In this document: positions 8,068-15,611 of the stretch, in pieces
How positions within the stretch are numbered: the first letter of the stretch is position 1
Layout of the letters: the number at the start of each line of letters is the position of its first letter
DNA from: CAIWXH01 sp964555675
GTDB lineage: Bacteria > Chloroflexota > Chloroflexia > Chloroflexales > Chloroflexaceae
Direction: 5' to 3'
Length of the DNA stretch: 24,180 nucleotides
Assembly (NCBI GenBank): GCA_964555675.1
Contig: CAZKTU010000084.1
Coordinates: 1-24,180, forward strand
Notes under the pieces: model-generated
Told to the model about the DNA's origin: nothing
The model's input: the letters and a program-made list of their open reading frames with translations, nothing else
The model's database searches: none
Program-made: the position numbers and the translations under genes

Positions 8068-9221
8068 CGGGACGTCTCCTCAAGGGTGTGTCTGTAGAGT
8101 GTATCGAGCGCGTGGCCCGCCCGCTCCCAGGAAAAGCGGCGGGCCCGCTCGCGGCCGCGCCGACCGAGCTCGGCCAGGGCGACCGGGTCGGCCAGCAGGC
8201 CCGCCACGGCCTCGGCCAGGGCTGCCGGGTCGCCGGGCGCAACCAGCAGGGCCGTCTCGCCCTCGGCCACGACCTCGGGGATGGCCCCGGCCCGCGTCGC
8301 GACGATCGGCCGCCCCGCGGCCATGGCCTCGACCAGAGCCAGGCCGAAGCCCTCCCAGCGCGACGGCGCGACCACCAGGTCGGCGGCGGCGTAGAGCGCC
8401 GGCACATCGGCGACGAAGCCAGCGAAGTGCACGGCCTGGGCGACGCCCAACTCGGCGGCCAGGCTGCGCAGGCGCGCCTCGGTCGCGGGCTCGTCGGCCT
8501 CGCCGGCCAGCACCAGGCGGGCTGAGGGGTGGCGGCGCAGGATGGAGGGCGCGGCCCGCAGCAGCTCCTCCTGGCCCTTCTGGGCGCAGAGCCGCCCGAC
8601 CAGGGCGACCAGGGGGGCGTCCAGAGGCAGGCCCAGGGCGCCGCGGGCGGCGGCGCGCTCGGGCGCGTCGGCGAAGCGCGCCGTCTCGACCCCATTGTAG
8701 ACCACCGTGATCCGCCCCGGGTCGAGCCCGACGCGCTCGGCGACGTGGTCGCGCACCGAGGCCGAGCAGGCCACCATGGCGTCGGTATGGGGGGCCAGCA
8801 GCCGCTCGAGGGCCAGGGCATCGCCGCGGCGCCACTTGTCATCGTACTGGTTGTGGTAGTGGGCGATCACGCGCAGCCCGCCGATCCGGCTGAGCGCGCC
8901 CGCCAGGCGGGCCAGTCGGTTGGGGCGGTAGGAGTGAGCGTGCAGGATCTCGATTCGCTCGGCGCGCAGCCAGGCCCCCAGGGCGGCCACGACCTCGATA
9001 GCCGGGCCGTCTATGTCGGGGAAGCTCACGGGGACGCCGATGGCGCGGAAGCGCGCGATACGCTCGGCGCGCGCGGCATGCTCACCCTCGGGCCGGCGCA
9101 GCAGGTAGAGCCGGCGGTCGTAGGACTCAGGGGGAAGACTGCGCAGCAGGTGGTAGGCGGCCTCGGGCACGCCGCCCAGCCCCGCACTATTGATCACATG
9201 GGCGACCCTGACCTTAGGCAT
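8064..9221 (-). CDS. Glycosyltransferase family 4 (GT-B)
   Basis: This is a 385-residue retaining glycosyltransferase with the two-Rossmann GT-B fold. The N-terminal acceptor side has the GLGG loop (residues 15-18) and HAHSYRPN (95-101). The C-terminal donor-binding domain starts near 200 (LVALVGRLCAQKG) and contains the E-x7-E motif from Glu290 to Glu298 (EGFGLALVEAM), typical of GT4 enzymes using nucleotide-sugar donors. It is expected to be cytoplasmic or membrane-associated, as no signal peptide or membrane segment is seen. ATG at 9219-9221 lies after GGGAGG and overlaps the preceding kinase by eight bases. It is one of four glycosyltransferases in this operon. Donor and acceptor cannot be told. 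Confidence 0.92.
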   Translation of the reverse strand: MPKVRVAHVINSAGLGGVPEAAYHLLRSLPPESYDRRLYLLRRPEGEHAARAERIARFRAIGVPVSFPDIDGPAIEVVAALGAWLRAERIEILHAHSYRPNRLARLAGALSRIGGLRVIAHYHNQYDDKWRRGDALALERLLAPHTDAMVACSASVRDHVAERVGLDPGRITVVYNGVETARFADAPERAAARGALGLPLDAPLVALVGRLCAQKGQEELLRAAPSILRRHPSARLVLAGEADEPATEARLRSLAAELGVAQAVHFAGFVADVPALYAAADLVVAPSRWEGFGLALVEAMAAGRPIVATRAGAIPEVVAEGETALLVAPGDPAALAEAVAGLLADPVALAELGRRGRERARRFSWERAGHALDTLYRHTLEETSR

Positions 9222-10140
9222 CGATCCGGCCCTCCCTCAAGACCGACAGACCCGCCTCGAGCAGGTCGCGCGTCGCCGCGGGCCAGCCCGGCCGCCCGAT
9301 GCGCGCGGCCTTGCAGGCCAACCGCAGGTAAGTGAAGGCCGCGTACGGCGCGGCCCTGCGAATTGACGCCTCGCCCCCGTCCGCAGCATAGCCCTCCAGA
9401 AAAGCCGCCACGGCAGCGGGGGCGGCGTCGCCAAGGTGGGTGCGCAGATAGACGCAGAAGTTGCCGACATCGAGGGCCGGGTCGCCCGCCGCGAAGAGGT
9501 CCCAGTCGATCAACCAGATCCGCCCCTCGCCGTCGAAGAGTTGGCGCAGATGGAAGTCGCGGTGGACGGGGGCGGTCACGGGCGCAGCGAGCGCCACACT
9601 CTCGCGAAGCGCCACCAGAAGGTCTGCGGCCAGGCCGGCGTACTCGGGCGCGATCCGGGCCAGATCGGCGGGGTGCGGTCGCACCAGGTCGGCCAGGTGT
9701 TCCTCCAGCCCCAGGGTCGGGCCGGCGGGCGCCGGGAGGCGATGGAGCTCGGCGAGGGCCCTGCCGACACGGCGCAGGACGGCCCCCGCGTGCGGGCCGC
9801 GGGCCCCGATCGCCAGGGGCTCGCCAGGCGCCGTCTCCATAGCCAGGAGTCTGTGACGCTCGTCGTAGAAGAGGGGCGCGGGCACGGCGAGGAGGCCGGG
9901 GCGAACCCGCAGGGCCGCCACAAGGTCGCACATGACGGCGAAGGTGCGCTCGCCCGCGTCGTCAGTGTAGAACTTGCCCACCAGGGTCGGCCCCGCCAGG
10001 CCCCCGCCCTCGTAGAAGCCGTAGCCGATCACCTGGCGGCCCGGCCCGCCGGCCAGTTCGCGGGCCACGTAGGCGTGGGCGGCCAGGCCCAGGCGCTCGC
10101 GGATCGTCGCGGCGCCGTTTGCATAGAGGGGCGGGATCAC
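9214..10140 (-). CDS. APH-fold kinase, single-domain (kinase 2 of the operon)
   Basis: This is a 308-residue kinase of the aminoglycoside phosphotransferase/choline kinase-like fold. The nucleotide-binding N-lobe has VGKFY at residues 54-58 as the likely ATP-lysine strand, the catalytic loop HRDFHLRQ is at 193-200 (Asp195), and the metal-binding IDWDLFAAGDPALD is at 211-224. The catalytic-loop wording (HRDFH, not HGDLH) differs from the two other kinases in the operon, suggesting another substrate or older divergence. GTG at 10138-10140 is chosen as start: it overlaps the preceding stop (GTGA), has AGGAGG just upstream, and gives a normal N-terminus, whereas a start at 10215 would add a glycine/arginine-rich run. 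It lacks the N-terminal extension of kinases 1 and 3. The substrate is unknown. Confidence 0.86.
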   Translation of the reverse strand: MIPPLYANGAATIRERLGLAAHAYVARELAGGPGRQVIGYGFYEGGGLAGPTLVGKFYTDDAGERTFAVMCDLVAALRVRPGLLAVPAPLFYDERHRLLAMETAPGEPLAIGARGPHAGAVLRRVGRALAELHRLPAPAGPTLGLEEHLADLVRPHPADLARIAPEYAGLAADLLVALRESVALAAPVTAPVHRDFHLRQLFDGEGRIWLIDWDLFAAGDPALDVGNFCVYLRTHLGDAAPAAVAAFLEGYAADGGEASIRRAAPYAAFTYLRLACKAARIGRPGWPAATRDLLEAGLSVLREGRIDA

Positions 10141-11360
10141 AGGGCCTCCTCGAGCTCTGCGGCGAGGGCCCGCAGCCGGTCCAGCGCCCGCTGGTAGCCC
10201 GCCAGGTCGAGCCAATCTTTCTTCAGGGCCAGGCCCAGGTAGTAGATCTCGGCGCAGAGACGATGCCAGAGCAGCCGGCCCCGCTCGAGCGGAGCCCCCG
10301 CCCGATCCTCATAGCCGCCGACGCAGGCCGTGACGGCGCGGCGCAACAGCGCGTCGGGCGCGTCGCGCAGGGCCGGCACGTCGTAGGGCAGGGCCGCCAG
10401 CAGGATCGCCAGGTCGTGGTAGGGGTCGCCGTAGCGGCACAGGTCGAAGTCGATCACCGACCAGGACTCGCCGTCGGCCAGCACCTGAGAGGGCACAAAG
10501 TCGCCGTGGCAGACCCGCGGCCGGCCCAGGCCGATGGGCGGCGCAGCCCGCTCGATCAGCGCAGCCAGACCCGCGGCCAGCTCGCCGAGCTCCGGCCGCA
10601 TGAAGGCGACCCAGCTCAGGTCGCGGGCCGTGGCATCGCGGGCGCCCTGCTCGTCCCAGGCGGGCAGCCCAGGCGCCTCGAGCTCGTGGAGCCCGCGCAA
10701 GATCGCGCCCAGGCGCTCGAGCAGCGGCAGCGCCGTCTCGGCAGCGATCAGCTCGGCCAGATTACGCCCGGGCAGGGCCTCTTGCATGGTCAGGCCGAGG
10801 GCGGCATCGACGCCGGCGGGTCTGGCGACGCGAAAGCCCGGTTCGCGCCCCGCCACGGCGCGGGCCACGGTCGCGAGGCGCTGATCGGCCTCTTCGAATC
10901 GCGAGCGACGCTTGAGCTTGCCGACCAGCACGGGCTGACCGCCCTCGAGCACACGGAAGGTCATGCGGCGCAGGGGGACGTAGCGCAGCACGTCGATCAC
11001 AGCCGCGGGGCGCGTCGCAAGCAGGGCGTCGAAGGTCGCGCCCATGGCTCCGAGGTAGGGATCGTGGGGGAAGTGGTGCCAGCCCGGCAAGCCGCCGTCG
11101 GCCCTGTAGGCGAGCGTATCGGCGCGAAAGCTCAGGCGACCGGGGAGGTCCCACGCCTGCCCCGACCAGTAGAAACGATCAAGACGCCAGCCGCCGTCGC
11201 CGGTCGGCAGAGCCTTGATCTCGGCGTGGACCGTGGTCGGCGCGGGGGTCTTGGCGCAATGGCCGGCGATCACCGCCCTGAAGGCGGCCAGCAGCGGGGC
11301 GAAGAGGTGGTCCTCGCCGACGAGCGAGAAGGGGTGGGTGATCGCGCCTAGTGTGACCAT
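10137..11360 (-). CDS. APH-fold kinase with N-terminal extension (kinase 1 of the operon)
   Basis: This is a 407-residue kinase with the aminoglycoside phosphotransferase fold in residues about 120-400: ATP-lysine strand VLVGKLKR at 144-151, catalytic loop HGDFVPSQ at 285-292 (Asp287), metal-binding IDFDLCRYGDPYHDLA at 303-318. The first 115 residues form an extra module ending in WHHFPHDPYL (94-103), which resembles WRFPADPGLP in the kinase at 6194-7438. The same order of FP-x-DP, about 20 residues, then a Y-x-P-x-R strand and a KLxR strand is found in both, so these two are sister proteins. ATG at 11358-11360 is preceded by AAGGAG and overlaps the heparinase-like gene by 13 bases. The substrate is unknown; sugar, polyol or glycan phosphorylation is a reasonable guess from the neighbouring glycosyltransferases. 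Confidence 0.85.
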   Translation of the reverse strand: MVTLGAITHPFSLVGEDHLFAPLLAAFRAVIAGHCAKTPAPTTVHAEIKALPTGDGGWRLDRFYWSGQAWDLPGRLSFRADTLAYRADGGLPGWHHFPHDPYLGAMGATFDALLATRPAAVIDVLRYVPLRRMTFRVLEGGQPVLVGKLKRRSRFEEADQRLATVARAVAGREPGFRVARPAGVDAALGLTMQEALPGRNLAELIAAETALPLLERLGAILRGLHELEAPGLPAWDEQGARDATARDLSWVAFMRPELGELAAGLAALIERAAPPIGLGRPRVCHGDFVPSQVLADGESWSVIDFDLCRYGDPYHDLAILLAALPYDVPALRDAPDALLRRAVTACVGGYEDRAGAPLERGRLLWHRLCAEIYYLGLALKKDWLDLAGYQRALDRLRALAAELEEAL

Positions 11361-13417
11361 TCGAGCGACTCCTTGGCGCGCAGCCAGGCGGGCCCGCCCA
11401 CGAGGGAGAGCTCATCGGCCCCGTGGGCGCACAGGTAGGTCGGGCGGCCGGCGGCGTCGCGGCGCAGGGCCAGGTGCCTGCCGCGGAAGCGCAGCCCGCC
11501 CGCGTCGAGCGAGCATGGGGCGGCGCCGGTGGCGACAATCAACTCGTCGGTGCAGACCTCAGCGCCGACGCGCGCATCGACTCGGCAGCTGATCCAGCCC
11601 TCGGCGGGGCTGCCCGCGGCGCTGAAGCCCAGGACCTGCAAGGCGCTGTCGGCGGCCACGAGCGAGCAGAAGGCCAGGCTGCGCTCGCCGGTCTGTCTGA
11701 AGCTCAGGACGGGCGCGGGCTCCTTCACGCCGTAGCTGGTCGAGGCCCAGCCGTCCTCGACGCGAGCCTCGATCCCGAGCGCGCCGGCGACGCGGATCTG
11801 CAGCCCGGGAGCGCGCGCGGTGAACCCGGCCGCTTCGGTCGCGAGGGCCACCCGGCCGAGGCAGCGGGGGGCCAGGTGGAAGCGCAGGTCGCCCTCATGG
11901 GCGGCCCCGTCGTCGATCTGCAACAGGTCGACGAGCAGCAGATACTGGCGGCACATGTAGACCAGCAGCCGACGATGGAGGGGGGTGTACTCGGCGCTAC
12001 GGGCGGTGGCGTCCACCCAGTCGCTGTGCGATCCGAAGCGCCAGTCCCTGGCCAGGATCTCTGGCGGCGGGCCATGCTTGGGGCCGCCCTTCGGCCCGCC
12101 ATGGCGGTCGCGCAGCCACTTCGAGCGGTAGGCGGTCTGGTCGCGGCCGTCGACGGTGAGGGTGTTGTGGGCCGGGGTGCCCTTGAAGTGGTGGCGCCAG
12201 TCGACACCTGCGGCGTCGGGGGCGGCGTCGTAGGTGTAGCGCCCCGGATCGATCACGAGGGGCGTGCCGCCGACGTCGTAGGTGAAGCTGAAGAGGTCGT
12301 AGTGGCAGTGACTGCCCTCGCCGAGGGGGCCACAGTCGTAGAAGACGTGCTGGCGCGCGGCGTAGCCGGCGGGGCCGGCGCCCCAGCCGTCGCCGAGCAC
12401 GAAGACCCCACCGTGGGCAAAATGGCGCGAGGGCGTCAGGGGCGCGCACCCCTCGCGGCCGAGGGTCGCGCCGTAGCGCAGGGCCGGCTCGCCCAGGAGG
12501 GCCGCGCCGAGGGCGAGCATGGGCCTGTGGTCGCCGTCGTCGGCATCGCCGACGAGCGGGATCGAGCCGTCGGGCCGCTGCATCCAGAGCGAGTAGTCGA
12601 GGCCGTGGGCCACCCGCTCGAGCAGGGCCGGGGCCAGGGCCAGGCCGCGCCAGCGGGCCAGGGCCATGAAGGCCGTCGCCGTCTCGAGCACGAGCTGGTG
12701 GTAGTGGGTGGCCAGTTCGACGTGGACCCCGTCGGGCATCAGGTCGCGCAGCAGGTTGTCGGCGAGCATGGCCGCGCCGCTGCTCAGCAGCTCGTCGGCG
12801 GCGCGCAGCTCGGCGAAGAGGGCCCCGACCAGGAAGACGCTGAAGAGCTGGAAGGTGCGATGGTTGCGGGCCGGCTTGAGGTGGTCCAGGATGTAGACCG
12901 CCTCCTCGCCGATACGCCCGAGCAGAGCCGGCAGCAGATTGGGCGGCAGCTCGACGAAGGCGGCGGTGCCGGCGAGAGCCAGGATGGCCAGGGACCAATG
13001 CTCGACCCGTTTAGCCTCGACCTGAGCGTCGCTCGCGGCGATAGCGCCGGTGCCCATAGTGGCGAGCCAGCCCTCGGTCAGCTCGGCGAAGCGGGCCAGG
13101 TATGCCGGGTCGCCGCGCTCTCTGTAGGCCAGGGCGAGGTCGAGGGCGAAGGGGTGCTTGTGCTGGGCGATCTGCCACTCTTTGTCGCGGCTGGGGTTCA
13201 CGCCCCAGTCGGGGGCGCCAGGCAGGGCGTAGGTCTCGCCCACGAAGGTGAAGCGCCCGGCCAGGACCTCGTCGGCGGCGCGCAGGCGGGCGGGCGTGGC
13301 GGCGGGGATCAGGGCGATGGGCGCGCGGCCCGGCCGCAGCAGGCGGGCGGTCAGGCTGGGGGCCGAGAGGCCGGCGAACTCGGCGCGGAGCGGGCCGGCG
13401 CTGGCAAGGATGCTCAT
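11348..13417 (-). CDS. Heparinase II/III-like protein (polysaccharide lyase fold)
   Basis: This is a 689-residue protein with the two-part architecture of heparinase II/III and related alginate lyases: an (alpha/alpha) toroid (about residues 70-310), then a beta-sandwich domain. Recognisable segments are the RNHRTFQLFS helix (184-193), DGVHVELATHYHQLVLE (229-245), GSHCHYDLFSF (369-378) and GTPAHNTLTVDG (413-424), which correspond to conserved regions carrying active-site His/Tyr/Asn residues in this family. Characterised members are lyases or binding scaffolds for uronic-acid glycans. No signal peptide is visible, which is unusual for an enzyme of extracellular glycans and fits a role inside a synthesis pathway, as for some exopolysaccharide-operon members. 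It starts 3 bases after the upstream stop with no good ribosome-binding site, so translation is probably coupled. The substrate is unknown. Confidence 0.87.
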   Translation of the reverse strand: MSILASAGPLRAEFAGLSAPSLTARLLRPGRAPIALIPAATPARLRAADEVLAGRFTFVGETYALPGAPDWGVNPSRDKEWQIAQHKHPFALDLALAYRERGDPAYLARFAELTEGWLATMGTGAIAASDAQVEAKRVEHWSLAILALAGTAAFVELPPNLLPALLGRIGEEAVYILDHLKPARNHRTFQLFSVFLVGALFAELRAADELLSSGAAMLADNLLRDLMPDGVHVELATHYHQLVLETATAFMALARWRGLALAPALLERVAHGLDYSLWMQRPDGSIPLVGDADDGDHRPMLALGAALLGEPALRYGATLGREGCAPLTPSRHFAHGGVFVLGDGWGAGPAGYAARQHVFYDCGPLGEGSHCHYDLFSFTYDVGGTPLVIDPGRYTYDAAPDAAGVDWRHHFKGTPAHNTLTVDGRDQTAYRSKWLRDRHGGPKGGPKHGPPPEILARDWRFGSHSDWVDATARSAEYTPLHRRLLVYMCRQYLLLVDLLQIDDGAAHEGDLRFHLAPRCLGRVALATEAAGFTARAPGLQIRVAGALGIEARVEDGWASTSYGVKEPAPVLSFRQTGERSLAFCSLVAADSALQVLGFSAAGSPAEGWISCRVDARVGAEVCTDELIVATGAAPCSLDAGGLRFRGRHLALRRDAAGRPTYLCAHGADELSLVGGPAWLRAKESLEWSH

Positions 13418-13420
13418 GGG

Positions 13421-14530
13421 CTAGACCGTGGCGAGGGCGTCGGCGGTAAAGAGGCCGCGCAGGCGAAAAACGTTACGCTCGAGGTCGAAGTCGGTCCGCA
13501 CGCGGGCCAGGGCGGCGACGCGCAGGCGCTCGCGCAGGGCGGCGTCGTCGAGCAGGCGGGCCAGGGCGGCGGCCAGGCTGGCCGGATCGCCCTCGGCGCC
13601 GAGCAGGCCGGTGCGCCCGTGCTGCACCAGCTCGGGGATGCCGGCCACATCGGTCGAGACCACCGGGGTGCCGAGGGCCATTGCCTCGACCAGGACCGTG
13701 GGCATGCCGTCGCGATCGCCTGCGGCGTCGACCAGGCAGGGCAGCGCGAAGACCTCGGCCTCGCCCACCAGGCGGGCCACCTGGGCAGGCGCGAGGGCCC
13801 CGGCGAGGCGCACGCTCTCGGCCAGCCCCGCGGCGGCGATCTGGGCCTCCAGGCGCGGCCGCTCCTCGCCCTCGCCTATGATCAGGCAGCTGGCGCGGTG
13901 GCCGACGGCCCGTAGCAAGCGCATCGCCGCGACGAGGACCGCGAAGCCCTTCTTGGCGATCAGACGCCCCACGCCGACGATCAGCCCGGGGCGGCGCGGA
14001 CCGGCCGTCGGGCACAGGCGGGACAGGTCGACGCCATTGTAGAGCCGTAGCACCCGGCCCGTACGACCCTCGGCGGCGAGCAGGCCCTCGAGGTAGCGGC
14101 GGTTGTACTCGCTGACCGTGACCACGCTCGCGGCCCTGGCCATCGTCGCGGCCAGAGCCGAGCGATCGACTCCGGCGTGAAAGATGTCGTGGGCGTGGGC
14201 GGTGAAGCTGAAGGGCACACCGGTCGCCGCGCTCACCAGCGAGGCCACCGTGGCGGCCCGCGTAGCGAAGTGGGCGTGGATGTGGGTCACACCCCGCGCA
14301 GAGACTAGCGGCGCAATCTGGGCGGCCTCGGCCTCGGGAGTGCCCTGCCCGTCCAGGTAGAGCACGGGCGCGGCCAGCTCGGCGTAGCCGCTATGGGCCT
14401 CGTCCGAGCGGCGCAACGAGATGACCGTCAGCCTGAGGCCCTGGCGCTCGAGGGCCAGCAGCTCGTTGAGCACGAAGGTCTGGGAGAGGCGCGGGAAGCG
14501 CTTGACGATATAGCAGACGTGGGGTGTCAT
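13421..14530 (-). CDS. Glycosyltransferase family 4, WcaL/AmsK-like
   Basis: This is a 369-residue GT-B glycosyltransferase. The N-terminus VKRFPRLSQTFVLNEL (residues 9-24) is a hallmark of the colanic acid/amylovoran type group (WcaL, AmsK), and HAHFATRAA (85-93) and FTAHAHDIF (109-117) belong to the same group's acceptor domain. The donor domain begins near VGVGRLIAKKG (185-195), and the acidic pair spans Asp274 to Glu282 (DGMPTVLVEAM). Enzymes of this group add sugars to lipid-linked repeat units of exopolysaccharides or to glycolipids. The ATG at 14528-14530 overlaps the preceding stop by four bases. The relationship supports an envelope-polysaccharide or glycolipid role for the operon, though donor and linkage cannot be predicted. 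Confidence 0.92.
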   Translation of the reverse strand: MTPHVCYIVKRFPRLSQTFVLNELLALERQGLRLTVISLRRSDEAHSGYAELAAPVLYLDGQGTPEAEAAQIAPLVSARGVTHIHAHFATRAATVASLVSAATGVPFSFTAHAHDIFHAGVDRSALAATMARAASVVTVSEYNRRYLEGLLAAEGRTGRVLRLYNGVDLSRLCPTAGPRRPGLIVGVGRLIAKKGFAVLVAAMRLLRAVGHRASCLIIGEGEERPRLEAQIAAAGLAESVRLAGALAPAQVARLVGEAEVFALPCLVDAAGDRDGMPTVLVEAMALGTPVVSTDVAGIPELVQHGRTGLLGAEGDPASLAAALARLLDDAALRERLRVAALARVRTDFDLERNVFRLRGLFTADALATV

Positions 14531-15570
14531 GGGCGGCCCTCGATCAGATCGATAATGGCGGCGGCGGCGGCCCGGTTGCCGGTGAGCAGCGCGACGCCGT
14601 GAGCGGCGCGCATGGCGCGCAGGCGCTCGGGCGAGGCGGCGATCGCGGCGATGGCCGGGGCGAGCAGCTCGGGGTCGCGGCTGCTGAAGACGGCCGCGGC
14701 GCCCTGGGCCTCGAGGGCGCGCACGCGCTCCTCCTGGTCGTCGTAGCTACGCTCGCCGGGCAAAAAGACCGCGGCGGCGCGGGCGAGCCGCAGCTCCTGG
14801 ACGGTGTTGTAGCCGCCCTCGGCGATCACCAGGCCGGCGATGGCGAAGAGGTTGCCCAGCTCGGGCTCGTGATCGACGACGGTCATGCCGGGCAGGCTGG
14901 GCAGAGCCCCGCTATAGTGGGGCCCGCGCACCACAATGTGACGGGCGTCAGGACGACGCTCGAGCAGGCGAGCGTGGGTCGCGGCGACGATGGCGAAGAA
15001 GCTCGCGGCATCGTCGGCGAAGCCCCCTCCGCCGGCGGTGGAGAGCAGGGGGGCCTCGCCCTCGGCCAGCTCGTAGCGGGCCCGCAGGCCGGCCTGTATA
15101 GCCGGGTCGAGGGGGCGCACGATCGGCCCCACGAAACGACTACGGGCGCTCAGGGCGCGAGGCAGCTCATAGCCGAACTCCTCGGGCGTGTGGGGGATAA
15201 TGATGCGGTCGACCCTGTCCATGAAGGGGCTGGCGAAGATCTGGGCCTGGCGCTCGGGCTTGCAGCGCCGCATCACATAGACGGTGGCGCCGGCGGTCTC
15301 GGGCGCCTCTGCCGGCAGCAGGGTGTCGAAGACAGCCACGTCGGGGGCAAAGACACGCACCAGGCGGTTCCAGCTATCCTGCCAGCCATCGCTCGTATCG
15401 ACGGTGCAGGGGAACGCGTCGCCGCAGAGGGTCTCGGCCGAGGCGCTGCGGGCGAAGAAACGCAGGTCGGCCCCCGGGCTGAGCTCGCGCACGGCGCTGG
15501 CGATATTGAGGCCGCGCATCAGGTGCCCGAGGCCGCGGCGGTTATGGGCGAGGAAGAGAACGCGGGTCAT
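14527..15570 (-). CDS. MurG-like glycosyltransferase (GT28-type fold), second of a tandem pair
   Basis: This is a 347-residue GT-B protein of the MurG/UDP-glycosyltransferase type. The N-terminal glycine-rich loop is RRGLGHLMR (residues 11-19) and the donor-site segment is AEGGYNTVQEL (250-260), which resembles the GG.NT.xE region of MurG-like enzymes. The upstream neighbour has the same two landmarks (GLGHIRR and GGYNTVCEA), so the two are likely paralogues acting in sequence. ATG at 15568-15570 is chosen because AAGGA lies eight bases before it; an upstream ATG at 15633 would overlap the previous gene and add an arginine-rich leader. The gap to the upstream gene is 41 bases and no terminator is seen there, so they are co-transcribed. 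Donor and acceptor are unknown. Confidence 0.85.
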   Translation of the reverse strand: MTRVLFLAHNRRGLGHLMRGLNIASAVRELSPGADLRFFARSASAETLCGDAFPCTVDTSDGWQDSWNRLVRVFAPDVAVFDTLLPAEAPETAGATVYVMRRCKPERQAQIFASPFMDRVDRIIIPHTPEEFGYELPRALSARSRFVGPIVRPLDPAIQAGLRARYELAEGEAPLLSTAGGGGFADDAASFFAIVAATHARLLERRPDARHIVVRGPHYSGALPSLPGMTVVDHEPELGNLFAIAGLVIAEGGYNTVQELRLARAAAVFLPGERSYDDQEERVRALEAQGAAAVFSSRDPELLAPAIAAIAASPERLRAMRAAHGVALLTGNRAAAAAIIDLIEGRP

Positions 15571-15611
15571 GGGACGATCCTTTCGCAGGCCGGGCAAGCG
15601 ACCGGGCGGCT

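Noticed and set aside
6194..11360. APH-fold kinases as antibiotic resistance genes
   Set aside because: Three in one biosynthetic-type operon with glycosyltransferases and an exporter argue for metabolic kinases; the fold is widely used for other substrates.
11423..13915. Long plus-strand open frame (830 codons) opposite the heparinase-like gene
   Set aside because: This is an antisense artefact of high GC content; the protein has no recognisable domain, and the minus-strand gene has clear family motifs.
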